From the NCBI GenBank assembly GCA_947497195.1, contig CANMGM010000168.1, forward strand, positions 1 through 5,683: a DNA stretch of 5,683 nucleotides, read 5' to 3'. Position 1 is the stretch's first letter. Each line of letters opens with the position of its first letter. The translations under genes and the position numbers were made by a program. The notes under the pieces are model-generated. The model did not search any database. It was given only the letters and a program-made list of their open reading frames with translations, and had not been told where the DNA came from. Below, one piece after another: positions 1-5,683 of this stretch. The DNA is from Bacteroidota bacterium. GTDB taxonomy: Bacteria; Bacteroidota; Bacteroidia; M30B66.

Positions 1-571
1 TATTGGTAACAGCATATGTAGTATTGTTTACTTTGTTGGTATGAACGGCTAAAACACTATCTCCCGGCAGATTGCTATTTTGGGTGTTAAAAACATTGAA
101 GCTGCCGGCAAAAAAACGGCTAATTCCACCATTCAATGTAGCTACCCATGTTCCGCCCGAGGTGTCGTAATCGAGTTCGCGAACCACATTCGAACCCAGT
201 GCCGAATTTCCGATATTGAATGGCGCAAAACCAATTGTATTCAACCGTACACAGCCGCTGTCGGGTGTTCCCATCCAGATAATGGCCGGATTTTTACTCG
301 TAATCGAATTGATGTTGTTAAATCCGATCTGCGAATTAGACGTAGTATAGTTGATGAATTCCAAGCCATCGAATACAAATAATCCGTTTGCCGGAGTTCC
401 GATATAAACCTTCCCATCGGCAGCATGAAAGGTCGAATTGATTTCATTAGGAAGCGGCGAATTACCAGCGTGATAGCCAGTCCAGGTTGTACCATCATAA
501 ACACTGAGTCCCGAATCGGCGGTCGAAACCCAGAGACGATTTTGAGCGTCCACCGAAAGGTGGTTGATGTT
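1..571 (-). repeat. Second propeller: 43-residue Reg_prop-like blades (residues 465-654, continuing out of window)
   Basis: Blades start at about I466, I508, I551, V594 and V637, a spacing of 42, 43, 43 and 43 residues. Each follows the Reg_prop pattern: a short strand (INHLSVD, INSTFHA, INSITSK, VRELDYD), then a (L/V/T)-W/Y-(V/I/M)-(S/G/A)-T strand (LWVST, VYIGT, IWMGT, TWVAT), then G-(L/C/I)-(S/F/V)-(V/R)-(Y/F/L). Linkers contain an N-S-x-(L/I)-like turn (NSPLP, NSQIG, NSALG, NSNLP), also in register. This is the family seen in the sensor part of hybrid two-component regulators and in many exported Bacteroidota proteins. The fifth blade is cut at the window edge, so the total number of blades and whatever follows are not known. 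Confidence 0.75.
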
Positions 572-1963
572 GTTGCTGCTCAATCCGGAATTGGCCGTAT
601 TGAATGACGAAGTGAGTAATCCATCAACGGACGTTGTTTCCTGGTTAAAACTCATGCAATAACTATCGGCTTGCGTTGCCGACATGGCCGTTTGTCCAAA
701 CCGACAGTGTTTCTCGAATGTTCCGTCGGCCACACATGAATTTCCGGGTAGTGCAGCAATTCCACTAATGTTCTCGTTTCCCGACGAACCGATTGTGCGT
801 ATGTCGGCTACGAAATACCCGCCATTGAGTTCGAAAATAAAGGCATCGCGCAAACCATGGTGTATAACCACTTGTGCATCTGCAAAAAACGACTCGGTAT
901 ATTCGCCCGAAAGAAATAAGTTTCCACTTACCGAACTGCAAACTCCCGTTCCTTTCTCTTCGCCGCTATCGCCGTAAATTTTGGCATACTCGCTCGCACC
1001 ATCTGTTTGGTTCACAATCCAAAGGAGTGCATCGCTGGCACCCAACGAACTTAATTCAATCCCATCGATGGTGCAAAATGCACTGATGAATCCGGTTGCT
1101 GCAATGCTGTTTCCCTTCAGACACACATCGCTAATTTCATCATCCTGCGCCGAGCCCAATGTTCTGGTCCATTCCCACGTGTTCTGTGAATTTATTCGAG
1201 CGAGAAAAGCATCACGTTGTCCTTGCGAGGTGTACTGCATGCCACCTAAACTGGCATTATTGCCATAATAACCGCCAACTATTTGTGATCCATCGGGACC
1301 CATTTTTATAGCTGTTATCGCATCATCAAATGCACCACCACCCACTGCAAACGTTCCAAAATCGCCCGTATTTAGAAATTGGATGGTGTAATAATCACTT
1401 CCGCCTTCGCTCAACATCAGCATGTCTTCAATACCTAAGGTGCCTTCGAACGAACCAGCTAATACGCATCCACCTTGTGGCAAAGCTGCAACTGCATTCG
1501 CATGCAACGTTCCAGCCGAAAAAACACGTGTAGCCCACATAACATTTCCAAGAGTATCTAATTCGGCAACAAAAGCGGTTAAGCCATTTTCGCTGTTCAA
1601 TTGTTGCGCACCGATGCTTATCGTCCCTTCAAATTCGCCACACAAAAACAAGCTGTTTTCGCGCACATCCAATGCTCTGGCTCTTGCAATGCCAGAAAAC
1701 GGAAATTTTTTCAGCCATGCTGCTGTACCCGAGCGGTCAATGGATGTGATATACATTCCGGCAGACGCATCGTCTGAAAAACTCGTATTTAAACTGAGTT
1801 TCCCACTACTCGTTCCGCAATGAAATGTCGTTCCACTAGGCAATGAAGCCGATCGACCAGCTGTTTCCAACGAAGTGCTTCCGATTTTTAAACAATAATG
1901 CTGTTGGCCATACGATGCCAAGCCAATTAAAACCAATACATATACGATGAATAGTCTGAACAT
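1..1963 (-). CDS. Exported tandem beta-propeller protein (SBBP-like plus Reg_prop repeats), 3' end outside window
   Basis: The frame is open without a stop from ATG at 1963 to the left edge (654 codons seen, C-terminus missing). The start is well fixed: an in-frame TGA lies seven codons upstream (1984-1982) and no other ATG or GTG lies between except a GTG/GTA-poor A-rich leader; there is no Shine-Dalgarno. Residues 1-19 form a type I signal peptide (MFRLF, hydrophobic core, then S-Y-G before QQ), so the protein is exported. Residues about 47-440 form a beta-propeller of roughly 61-residue blades resembling the SBBP family: each blade has a D-A-F-like strand, a G..W turn and a G-(E/S/T/Y)-(F/Y) strand. 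Residues 465-654 are Reg_prop-like blades of 43 residues, the fifth being cut by the window edge. No enzyme motif is visible. Proteins of this build in Bacteroidota usually end in a T9SS sorting domain; that is expected here but not seen. Its ligand and role are unknown. Eleven cysteines are present in the visible part, which is fairly many for such a protein. Confidence 0.88.
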   Translation of the reverse strand, partial: MFRLFIVYVLVLIGLASYGQQHYCLKIGSTSLETAGRSASLPSGTTFHCGTSSGKLSLNTSFSDDASAGMYITSIDRSGTAAWLKKFPFSGIARARALDVRENSLFLCGEFEGTISIGAQQLNSENGLTAFVAELDTLGNVMWATRVFSAGTLHANAVAALPQGGCVLAGSFEGTLGIEDMLMLSEGGSDYYTIQFLNTGDFGTFAVGGGAFDDAITAIKMGPDGSQIVGGYYGNNASLGGMQYTSQGQRDAFLARINSQNTWEWTRTLGSAQDDEISDVCLKGNSIAATGFISAFCTIDGIELSSLGASDALLWIVNQTDGASEYAKIYGDSGEEKGTGVCSSVSGNLFLSGEYTESFFADAQVVIHHGLRDAFIFELNGGYFVADIRTIGSSGNENISGIAALPGNSCVADGTFEKHCRFGQTAMSATQADSYCMSFNQETTSVDGLLTSSFNTANSGLSSNNINHLSVDAQNRLWVSTADSGLSVYDGTTWTGYHAGNSPLPNEINSTFHAADGKVYIGTPANGLFVFDGLEFINYTTSNSQIGFNNINSITSKNPAIIWMGTPDSGCVRLNTIGFAPFNIGNSALGSNVVRELDYDTSGGTWVATLNGGISRFFAGSFNVFNTQNSNLPGDSVLAVHTNKVNNTTYAVTN
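644..1825 (-). repeat. First propeller: array of ~61-residue SBBP-like blades (residues 47-440)
   Basis: A recurring glycine before an aromatic-containing strand falls at residues 50, 109, 170, 231, 291, 353 and 414, giving intervals of 59, 61, 61, 60, 62 and 61. A tryptophan or equivalent hydrophobic position repeats with the same period (W83, W143, F205, W265, Y326, I388). Residues 106-116 (FLCGEFEGTIS) align directly with 47-57 (FHCGTSSGKLS), so the N-terminal segment before the first full blade already contains the last strands of a blade. The C-terminal strand at 433-440 (DSYCMSFN) resembles the first strand of a blade. This fits a seven-bladed propeller closed by pairing the two ends. 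The repeats are diverged at DNA level, so this is a protein repeat, not a recent tandem duplication. Confidence 0.7.
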
Positions 1964-1982
1964 TTTTACACTAATTAATCTT

Positions 1983-2010
1983 CAATAATACAGTTTTTTA
2001 CTTCTTCAAA
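1983..2010 (-). promoter_or_regulatory. Candidate Bacteroidota-type promoter for the propeller gene
   Basis: Reading leftward, TTTG at 2010-2007 is followed after 16 bases by TATTATTG at 1990-1983. The latter matches the Bacteroidota -7 consensus TAnnTTTG in all but one fixed position, and TTTG matches the -33 element. The spacer is slightly shorter than usual. The predicted start would leave a leader of about 12-15 bases before ATG at 1963, consistent with the A-rich, SD-less start. The region is A/T-rich, so a chance match is possible. Confidence 0.3.
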
Positions 2011-2012
2011 CA

Positions 2013-2028
2013 TCACTAATTCTAGTGA
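2013..2028 (-). terminator. Short inverted repeat just after the lnt stop codon; weak terminator candidate
   Basis: TCACTA and TAGTGA form a perfect 6-bp stem around a 4-base loop, beginning one base after the lnt TAA (2032-2030). The stem is A/T-rich and is followed by TGTTTGAAG and not by a T run, so it is not a good intrinsic terminator. Its place between lnt and the next gene is the only reason to list it; it might be a weak terminator, an mRNA 3'-end stabiliser or chance. Confidence 0.22.
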
Positions 2029-2029
2029 G

Positions 2030-3628
2030 TTATGCTAACTTCTTTTTTACAAAGCGTCGACTAAAAAACCATAGCCAGGTAAGTAGCGCAAAAATCACAG
2101 ATGCCTTGCCAATTAAATCTCCGGTTCGGCTAAAAATGGTGAACTCCGAATTTAAATGTATTTGATCCGAAATGCATCCATCTGTCCAGTAAGGGAGCGC
2201 CTTTCGGATTTCGCCCTTTTGGTTGATGAAGCAAGAAATGCCGGTATTGGCTGCGCGCACAACGTCGCGGCGGGTTTCGATGGCACGCAGCGAAGCGTAG
2301 GCAAGATGTTGCCTGTGTCCGGGCGTATTGCCCCACCAACCATCGTTGGTGATAATGGCGATGAAATTCGCGCCTTTGCGAATATAATTCGTCATAAAGT
2401 CGCCGTAAACCGATTCGTAGCAAATAGCGGGGGCCGCTACAGACTTTTGGTCGGTTGATTTGAATACCGTACGCTCATCCTGTTTGCCCAATGAACCGGT
2501 TGTTCCACCCAAATTGATGGCCCAGTCTTCGACCAAACTAAAAATCTGCGGAAATGGCATTTGCTCTACACCGGGCACCAGTTTCGATTTATGGTAAAAC
2601 GAGATTTTACTGTTGAGATGAAATGCGGTATTGTACATCTCGTAGTAATGTTGGCCATCGGGTGTTTTTCGAACAGCACCGGGCAAATGATCGCCTTCGT
2701 TGAAAAAGGAATAGGTTTCGGCACCCATCAGAATATTCAAACCCGGAAAACGCTCCTGAAATGCCTGCAGGCGTTTAACGCGTCTACTTTGCGCAAATTC
2801 GGCTTCTTCGATCGGACGAATCAATGCCGTTTCGGGTCCCAAAAGCCAGCTGGTATTGGAATCGCAGATTGTTTCGGAGAGACTGAGGAATTTATCCAAC
2901 TGTTGGTCGATCGTTTCGGGATCAAATTTCTCGTTATAAGGATCGATGTTGGGTTGTACAACTGCGATTTTGATTGTCTTGCCTTTTTCTTCGTAAATTG
3001 AAAAAATAATTAGCGAAATAGCTGCCGGAAGAAGCAATACCATGGCAATATTTCGAATTGATTTTCGCAGTTCCTCTCCTTTGGTAAACTTGCGATACAA
3101 CTCGAGAATCAACAGATTTACGGCAAGAATCCAAAGACTACCGCCGCCTGTTCCGGTAAATTCATACCATTGAATGAGCTGGATGTTATTCGCAAAAACA
3201 TTTCCCATGGTAAGCCAGGGCCAGCTCAAATCCCAGTCGTGGTGAAGGTATTCGGCACCCAACCAAAAAGGCAAAAGCAACCAGGCCGAATGCGGCCAAC
3301 ATAGTCGTTTACGGATTAAAAACACCAGCGTAAAAACACCGGCCATGAGCAGCGAATTGGCCCCGAAAGCAAGGATTGCGCCTTCGAACGATGCGTTTAC
3401 AATCCACCACGTAGCGCCAACATTCCAAATGATGAAACTGAGATACGATAGCAATAAGACGTACAAAGCCGATTTACCATTTGAATTTCCCAGAAAATGC
3501 TCGGCAATTAAAAGCAAGGGAATCCACGCGAAAAATATCAGATACGACCAACCTATTTCGGGCCACGAAAAGGCAAGCAGAAATCCCGAACCAACGGCAA
3601 GCGCGAATAAACGAAAAGCAGATTGCAT
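2030..3628 (-). CDS. lnt: Apolipoprotein N-acyltransferase Lnt, complete
   Basis: This inner-membrane enzyme transfers an acyl chain from a phospholipid to the amino group of the diacylglyceryl-cysteine of apolipoproteins, the last step of lipoprotein maturation after Lgt and LspA. At 532 residues it is close to the usual 500-550. The N-terminal membrane part has segments near 4-21, 28-45, 54-70, 84-105, 113-128, 163-177 and 192-211, with family motifs WNVGATWW (68-75) and SWPWLTMGN (135-143). A nitrilase-type (CN hydrolase) domain spans about 219-490, followed by a last helix at 507-523 and a basic tail RRFVKKK. The catalytic triad is E266 (in LLGPET), K347 (in YHKSKLVP) and C403 (in AICYES), equivalent to E. 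coli E267, K335 and C387; E355 and E405 match the essential E343 and E389. NDGWWG (428-433) is also conserved. ATG at 3628 is forced: an in-frame TAG lies four codons upstream (3643-3641). No Shine-Dalgarno is seen. The upstream gene ends 36 bases before it, suggesting co-transcription. Confidence 0.96.
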   Translation of the reverse strand: MQSAFRLFALAVGSGFLLAFSWPEIGWSYLIFFAWIPLLLIAEHFLGNSNGKSALYVLLLSYLSFIIWNVGATWWIVNASFEGAILAFGANSLLMAGVFTLVFLIRKRLCWPHSAWLLLPFWLGAEYLHHDWDLSWPWLTMGNVFANNIQLIQWYEFTGTGGGSLWILAVNLLILELYRKFTKGEELRKSIRNIAMVLLLPAAISLIIFSIYEEKGKTIKIAVVQPNIDPYNEKFDPETIDQQLDKFLSLSETICDSNTSWLLGPETALIRPIEEAEFAQSRRVKRLQAFQERFPGLNILMGAETYSFFNEGDHLPGAVRKTPDGQHYYEMYNTAFHLNSKISFYHKSKLVPGVEQMPFPQIFSLVEDWAINLGGTTGSLGKQDERTVFKSTDQKSVAAPAICYESVYGDFMTNYIRKGANFIAIITNDGWWGNTPGHRQHLAYASLRAIETRRDVVRAANTGISCFINQKGEIRKALPYWTDGCISDQIHLNSEFTIFSRTGDLIGKASVIFALLTWLWFFSRRFVKKKLA

Positions 3629-3664
3629 TGGATTGGCGCGCTATTCAAATGTGGACTAAAAAAC
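3629..3664 (-). other. 36-base intergenic gap between the secreted-protein gene and lnt
   Basis: The gap begins with a T run (TTTTTT at about 3663-3658, minus strand) directly after the stop codon, but no stem precedes it within the gap. It contains CACATTTG, a poor match to the TAnnTTTG promoter element, and a GCGCGC palindrome near the lnt start. No ribosome binding site stands out. I read it as an ordinary operon spacer. Confidence 0.5.
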
Positions 3665-5683
3665 TTAGAAATTGACCCAGCGAATGGTTTCTGTTTTGCC
3701 GTTTTGCAAACGAACCTGAATCAGGTAAGTGCCTGCTACTTCAATTTTCGGCAGGTTAAGCATAGTGCTAGTTCCTTGTCCGTTGGTGGCGCAAACCATT
3801 CGTCCGCTAATGTCCATTACCCAAACCGATGCAATGGCAGATCCTGCGCGCACAATTGCACTTCCATTTCCCGGATTGGGAAAAACAACCAACTGCTCGG
3901 CATGAATCGAAGGTGTTCCAACGGTTGCAGAATCCACAACGTTAAACTGGTCAAGTCCGGCTTCAAGCAAATGCCCCGGTGCAATGTCGCAGGCTTCAAT
4001 GATGAAGCGAACTTGTGTAGGATTTTCGATAAAGTCTTTCACACGGAAATTGAACGGAACCCATTGCGAAAGCGCACTATTGCTTAGTGTAAATTTCGAA
4101 ACTGTGAATTCGCTCGTGTTTTGCTCGATCTTGAGGTAAAGTGTATCATTACCTGTGCTATTTCCTCCACCATTGAAAAACCAGTAGTATAAATTCATGT
4201 ATGGTTCTTCATATGAACTTAAATCCATAATCGGAGAGAAAAGCTTGCTGCATCCATCGTCGATATCATCGCTTCCTGCACCAGAACCTGCCGAGTTTCC
4301 GGTAACAAAAGCAAATCCATTGCAGTCTCCATTTACATCGGCATTGGCATTCGAAAAGGCTCCATTAATGGTAGTTGCTACAGGAACAGCACGTTCCCAA
4401 AGACCAGCCGCAGAAGTTGCTGTAGATGTCCATCCGAAATTAAATTGGAAATCGTCCATGTATCCCAGATTTAGCGTCGATTCGACAGACGAAGCACCAC
4501 CCTGCACATCTACATTTTCGGTACACTCGGTAACATAGCCCCATTCGCCGGCAACAACGGTATACGTTCCGGGCAATAAATCGCAACGCGTGTATTCGCC
4601 TTGGTTGTCTGTTGTGAAATTGTACGAATTAGTGGCATCGCTCACATTCACCTGCACGGCGGGAATTGGATCATTGTTAGCATTCACAACAGATCCGTTA
4701 ATTCCTGAAATTGAATTCGAAAACATCGTTACATTTAATTCGATTAGATTGCCGTTTGTGAATTGCAGATTTTCAAATGTTAGCGTTTCATAGCCTGGTT
4801 TTGAAATCGTTACGGTAAAAACACCTTCTGTAACCGTACCCAGCTTGAAAATTCCATTGTTGTTCGAAACATCTGACGCAATAGACGGGCTAATCGTTAT
4901 TGTTGCATCGCTAATTGGTGTGCCGCATGTACTGTCGGTAATGCTGCCTTCGAGGTAGCAACCACGCTTGTATGTAGGCGTGAGCACCCAAAGTGCCGTT
5001 TCGATATCGGAGGCAATGATGTTTCCACTTGGAAGATACGGGTAAACGCCCCAGCATCCATGGAAACCATCGCCTTCGAAGTCGCTAAAATCATAGCGTG
5101 CAATCTCAACAAGATTATCACCGCGATCGGCATCCACCACAACAACGCCTTCGGTATACCACGATGTAATAGCGTAGTCATCTAAAACGTGTGTGTTGTG
5201 TACGATGCAATTAGAGCCTGGGGCGGTTTGAAAGCGATCTACCTCCTGAATGTTGCCAACATCATCGATTTTGTAAGAGGCTAGATACGAATTACTAATT
5301 TCGTCGGTAGTAAGCAGATACTGATTGTTATCGGTAAGCCAGGTGTTGTGCGTAAAATTACCGGGGGTTTCCTGCAAGGTTAATTCCACAGGACTGGCGG
5401 GATTCGAAACATCAACCACCGTAAAAAATCCGTCATAAATATTCCCAAACCAGGCTGTGTCGCCCTCAACATAGCCATCGTGCACATAGTAATTGTTGTA
5501 TTGGCCTAAATATGTGGGATTCCATGGATCAGACAAATCCAGAATGAGCGCTCCACCCACACCGATATTCGAGCCGTAAAGGTAGCAACGTCCATTGTCG
5601 ATGTGTAAAGCATGGATTGTAGAAAGTTGATTTTCAATAGCTCCATCGCCGAAATACGTCTGATAGTAAATGGTATCGGGCAA
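3665..5683 (-). CDS. T9SS-secreted multidomain protein: choice-of-anchor-B/LVIVD propeller, two Ig-like domains, jelly roll, sorting tail; 5' end outside window
   Basis: The last 672 residues of a large protein are present. The frame is open at the right edge; the first codon in the window is TTG, read here as an internal leucine. Residues 1-240 form a propeller of the choice-of-anchor-B/LVIVD type, with motifs LILDLSDPWNP (46-56), FTVVDVSNPASP (87-98) and VVVVDADRGDN (180-190), and histidines repeating once per blade (24, 68, 112, 162, 208). Residues 241-322 and 325-407 are two carboxypeptidase-regulatory-like (Ig-fold) domains (GSITDSTCGTPISDATI; GSVVNANNDPIPAVQV). Residues 408-586 are a MAM/immune-inhibitor-A-like jelly roll, with LWERAVP, DVNGDCNGFAFVTGN and DDIDDGCSKLFSPIMDLS. 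Residues 594-672 are a T9SS type A sorting domain with VVFPNPGNG, VMDISGR, GTYLIQV and a terminal IRWVNF. The protein should therefore cross the outer membrane through T9SS and be released or anchored at the surface, with the tail removed. No catalytic domain is visible in this part; one, plus the signal peptide, may lie upstream. It probably has an adhesive or binding role, which is an inference only. Confidence 0.93.
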   Translation of the reverse strand: MPDTIYYQTYFGDGAIENQLSTIHALHIDNGRCYLYGSNIGVGGALILDLSDPWNPTYLGQYNNYYVHDGYVEGDTAWFGNIYDGFFTVVDVSNPASPVELTLQETPGNFTHNTWLTDNNQYLLTTDEISNSYLASYKIDDVGNIQEVDRFQTAPGSNCIVHNTHVLDDYAITSWYTEGVVVVDADRGDNLVEIARYDFSDFEGDGFHGCWGVYPYLPSGNIIASDIETALWVLTPTYKRGCYLEGSITDSTCGTPISDATITISPSIASDVSNNNGIFKLGTVTEGVFTVTISKPGYETLTFENLQFTNGNLIELNVTMFSNSISGINGSVVNANNDPIPAVQVNVSDATNSYNFTTDNQGEYTRCDLLPGTYTVVAGEWGYVTECTENVDVQGGASSVESTLNLGYMDDFQFNFGWTSTATSAAGLWERAVPVATTINGAFSNANADVNGDCNGFAFVTGNSAGSGAGSDDIDDGCSKLFSPIMDLSSYEEPYMNLYYWFFNGGGNSTGNDTLYLKIEQNTSEFTVSKFTLSNSALSQWVPFNFRVKDFIENPTQVRFIIEACDIAPGHLLEAGLDQFNVVDSATVGTPSIHAEQLVVFPNPGNGSAIVRAGSAIASVWVMDISGRMVCATNGQGTSTMLNLPKIEVAGTYLIQVRLQNGKTETIRWVNF
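3668..3904 (-). other. T9SS type A C-terminal sorting domain
   Basis: The final 79 residues carry the three usual landmarks: an F-P-N-P-x-x-G motif (FPNPGNG, residues 601-607), a D-x-x-G-R motif (DISGR, 624-628) and a G-(T/V/I)-Y-(L/I)-(I/V)-x-V strand (GTYLIQV, 651-657), ending with a short basic/aromatic segment. Such domains direct the passenger through the T9SS translocon and are cleaved at the cell surface by the PorU sortase. This domain is the strongest single evidence for a Bacteroidota host. Confidence 0.93.
4463..4963 (-). repeat. Tandem pair of carboxypeptidase-regulatory-like Ig-fold domains
   Basis: Two consecutive domains of about 80 residues share the same order of motifs: G-(S)-(I/V)-x-(D/N)...P-I opening strand (residues 246-257 and 330-342), a T/S-rich middle strand, an (N/D)-N-x-G-x-(F/Y) turn (NNNGIFK, 274-280; DNQGEYT, 359-365), then (T/L)-x-x-G-x-(F/Y)-T-V (VTEGVFTVTI; LLPGTYTVVA) and a G-Y turn (PGYETL; WGYVTE). 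This is the usual spacer module of secreted Bacteroidota proteins and is not catalytic. Confidence 0.8.
4964..5683 (-). repeat. LVIVD / choice-of-anchor-B propeller blades in the secreted protein
   Basis: Five blades can be traced by the recurring strand starting with histidine: TIHALHID, YVHDGYVEGD, FTHNTWLTDN, IVHNTHVLDD and GFHGCWGVYP. The histidines are at residues 24, 68, 112, 162 and 208 counted from the window edge (spacing 44, 44, 50, 46). Each is followed 20-25 residues later by a hydrophobic-D-x-S/A strand typical of LVIVD repeats, except that the last reads ALWVLTP. More blades probably lie upstream of the window, since such propellers need six or seven. Confidence 0.7.

Noticed and set aside
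1422..1823. Plus-strand open frame of 133 codons, with several others across 1-1900
   Set aside because: The minus strand here has one uninterrupted 654-codon frame with a signal peptide and in-register protein repeats, which accounts for the region. The plus-strand frames are shadows.
1892..1963. Lipoprotein signal for the propeller protein, with C24 as lipidated cysteine
   Set aside because: The residues before C24 are Q-H-Y, which is not a lipobox. The S-Y-G before QQ fits signal peptidase I cleavage better, so this neighbour is not an obvious Lnt substrate.
1..1963. Possible frameshift or pseudogene in the left-hand gene
   Set aside because: I read every in-phase codon from 1963 to 2 and found no stop; both repeat periods stay in register to the edge. 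The gene is intact as far as it is visible.
2561..3001. Plus-strand open frame of 146 codons opposite lnt
   Set aside because: It lies wholly within the nitrilase-domain region of a confidently identified lnt gene, and its translation shows no family resemblance or sensible domain pattern. It is an antisense shadow.
3623..4087. Plus-strand open frame of 154 codons opposite the end of the T9SS client and the lnt start
   Set aside because: It overlaps the clear T9SS sorting domain and jelly roll on the other strand, and its translation has no recognisable motif.
4314..4340. Dockerin or EF-hand repeat suggested by D-V-N-G-D-C-N-G
   Set aside because: Only one such loop is present, without the paired helix-loop-helix of a dockerin. 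It sits at the usual place in a MAM-like jelly roll ahead of the F-V-T-G-N strand.
5681..5683. TTG at the right edge as the start codon of the secreted protein
   Set aside because: The propeller is already under way at the edge, and no signal peptide follows although the protein has a T9SS tail. The true start must lie outside the window.

Overview
The window looks like chromosomal DNA of a member of the Bacteroidota, probably a Flavobacteriia-like or related lineage. Two things point there. The gene ending at 3665 carries a C-terminal type IX secretion system (T9SS, type A) sorting domain. The large exported proteins are built from LVIVD/choice-of-anchor-B, carboxypeptidase-regulatory-like, jelly-roll and Reg_prop modules typical of that phylum. 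Start sites also lack clear Shine-Dalgarno sequences and sit behind A/T-rich leaders, as is usual in the phylum. The taxonomic call is an inference from gene content; no marker gene is present.

All three genes lie on the minus strand and fill almost the whole window. In transcription order (right to left) they are: (1) 5683-3665, the 3' part of a large secreted multidomain protein with propeller, two Ig-like domains, jelly roll and T9SS tail, whose 5' end lies outside the window; (2) 3628-2030, a complete lnt gene for apolipoprotein N-acyltransferase with all expected catalytic residues; (3) 1963-1, the 5' part of a second exported protein that runs open in one uninterrupted frame to the left edge. 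It has a signal peptide, a beta-propeller of about 61-residue blades, then a second propeller of about 43-residue Reg_prop blades. The gap between genes 1 and 2 is 36 bases, so co-transcription is plausible. The gap between genes 2 and 3 is 66 bases and holds a short inverted repeat and a weak Bacteroidota-type promoter candidate.

Functionally, Lnt is an inner-membrane enzyme that finishes lipoprotein maturation by N-acylation. The two flanking proteins are exported: one is a certain T9SS client and the other a likely one whose C-terminus is not visible. A direct functional link between Lnt and its neighbours is not shown by the sequence; the arrangement may be only positional. I see no RNA gene, mobile element, CRISPR array, defence locus or recombination signal. 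The most interesting material is the internal repeat architecture of the two exported proteins.
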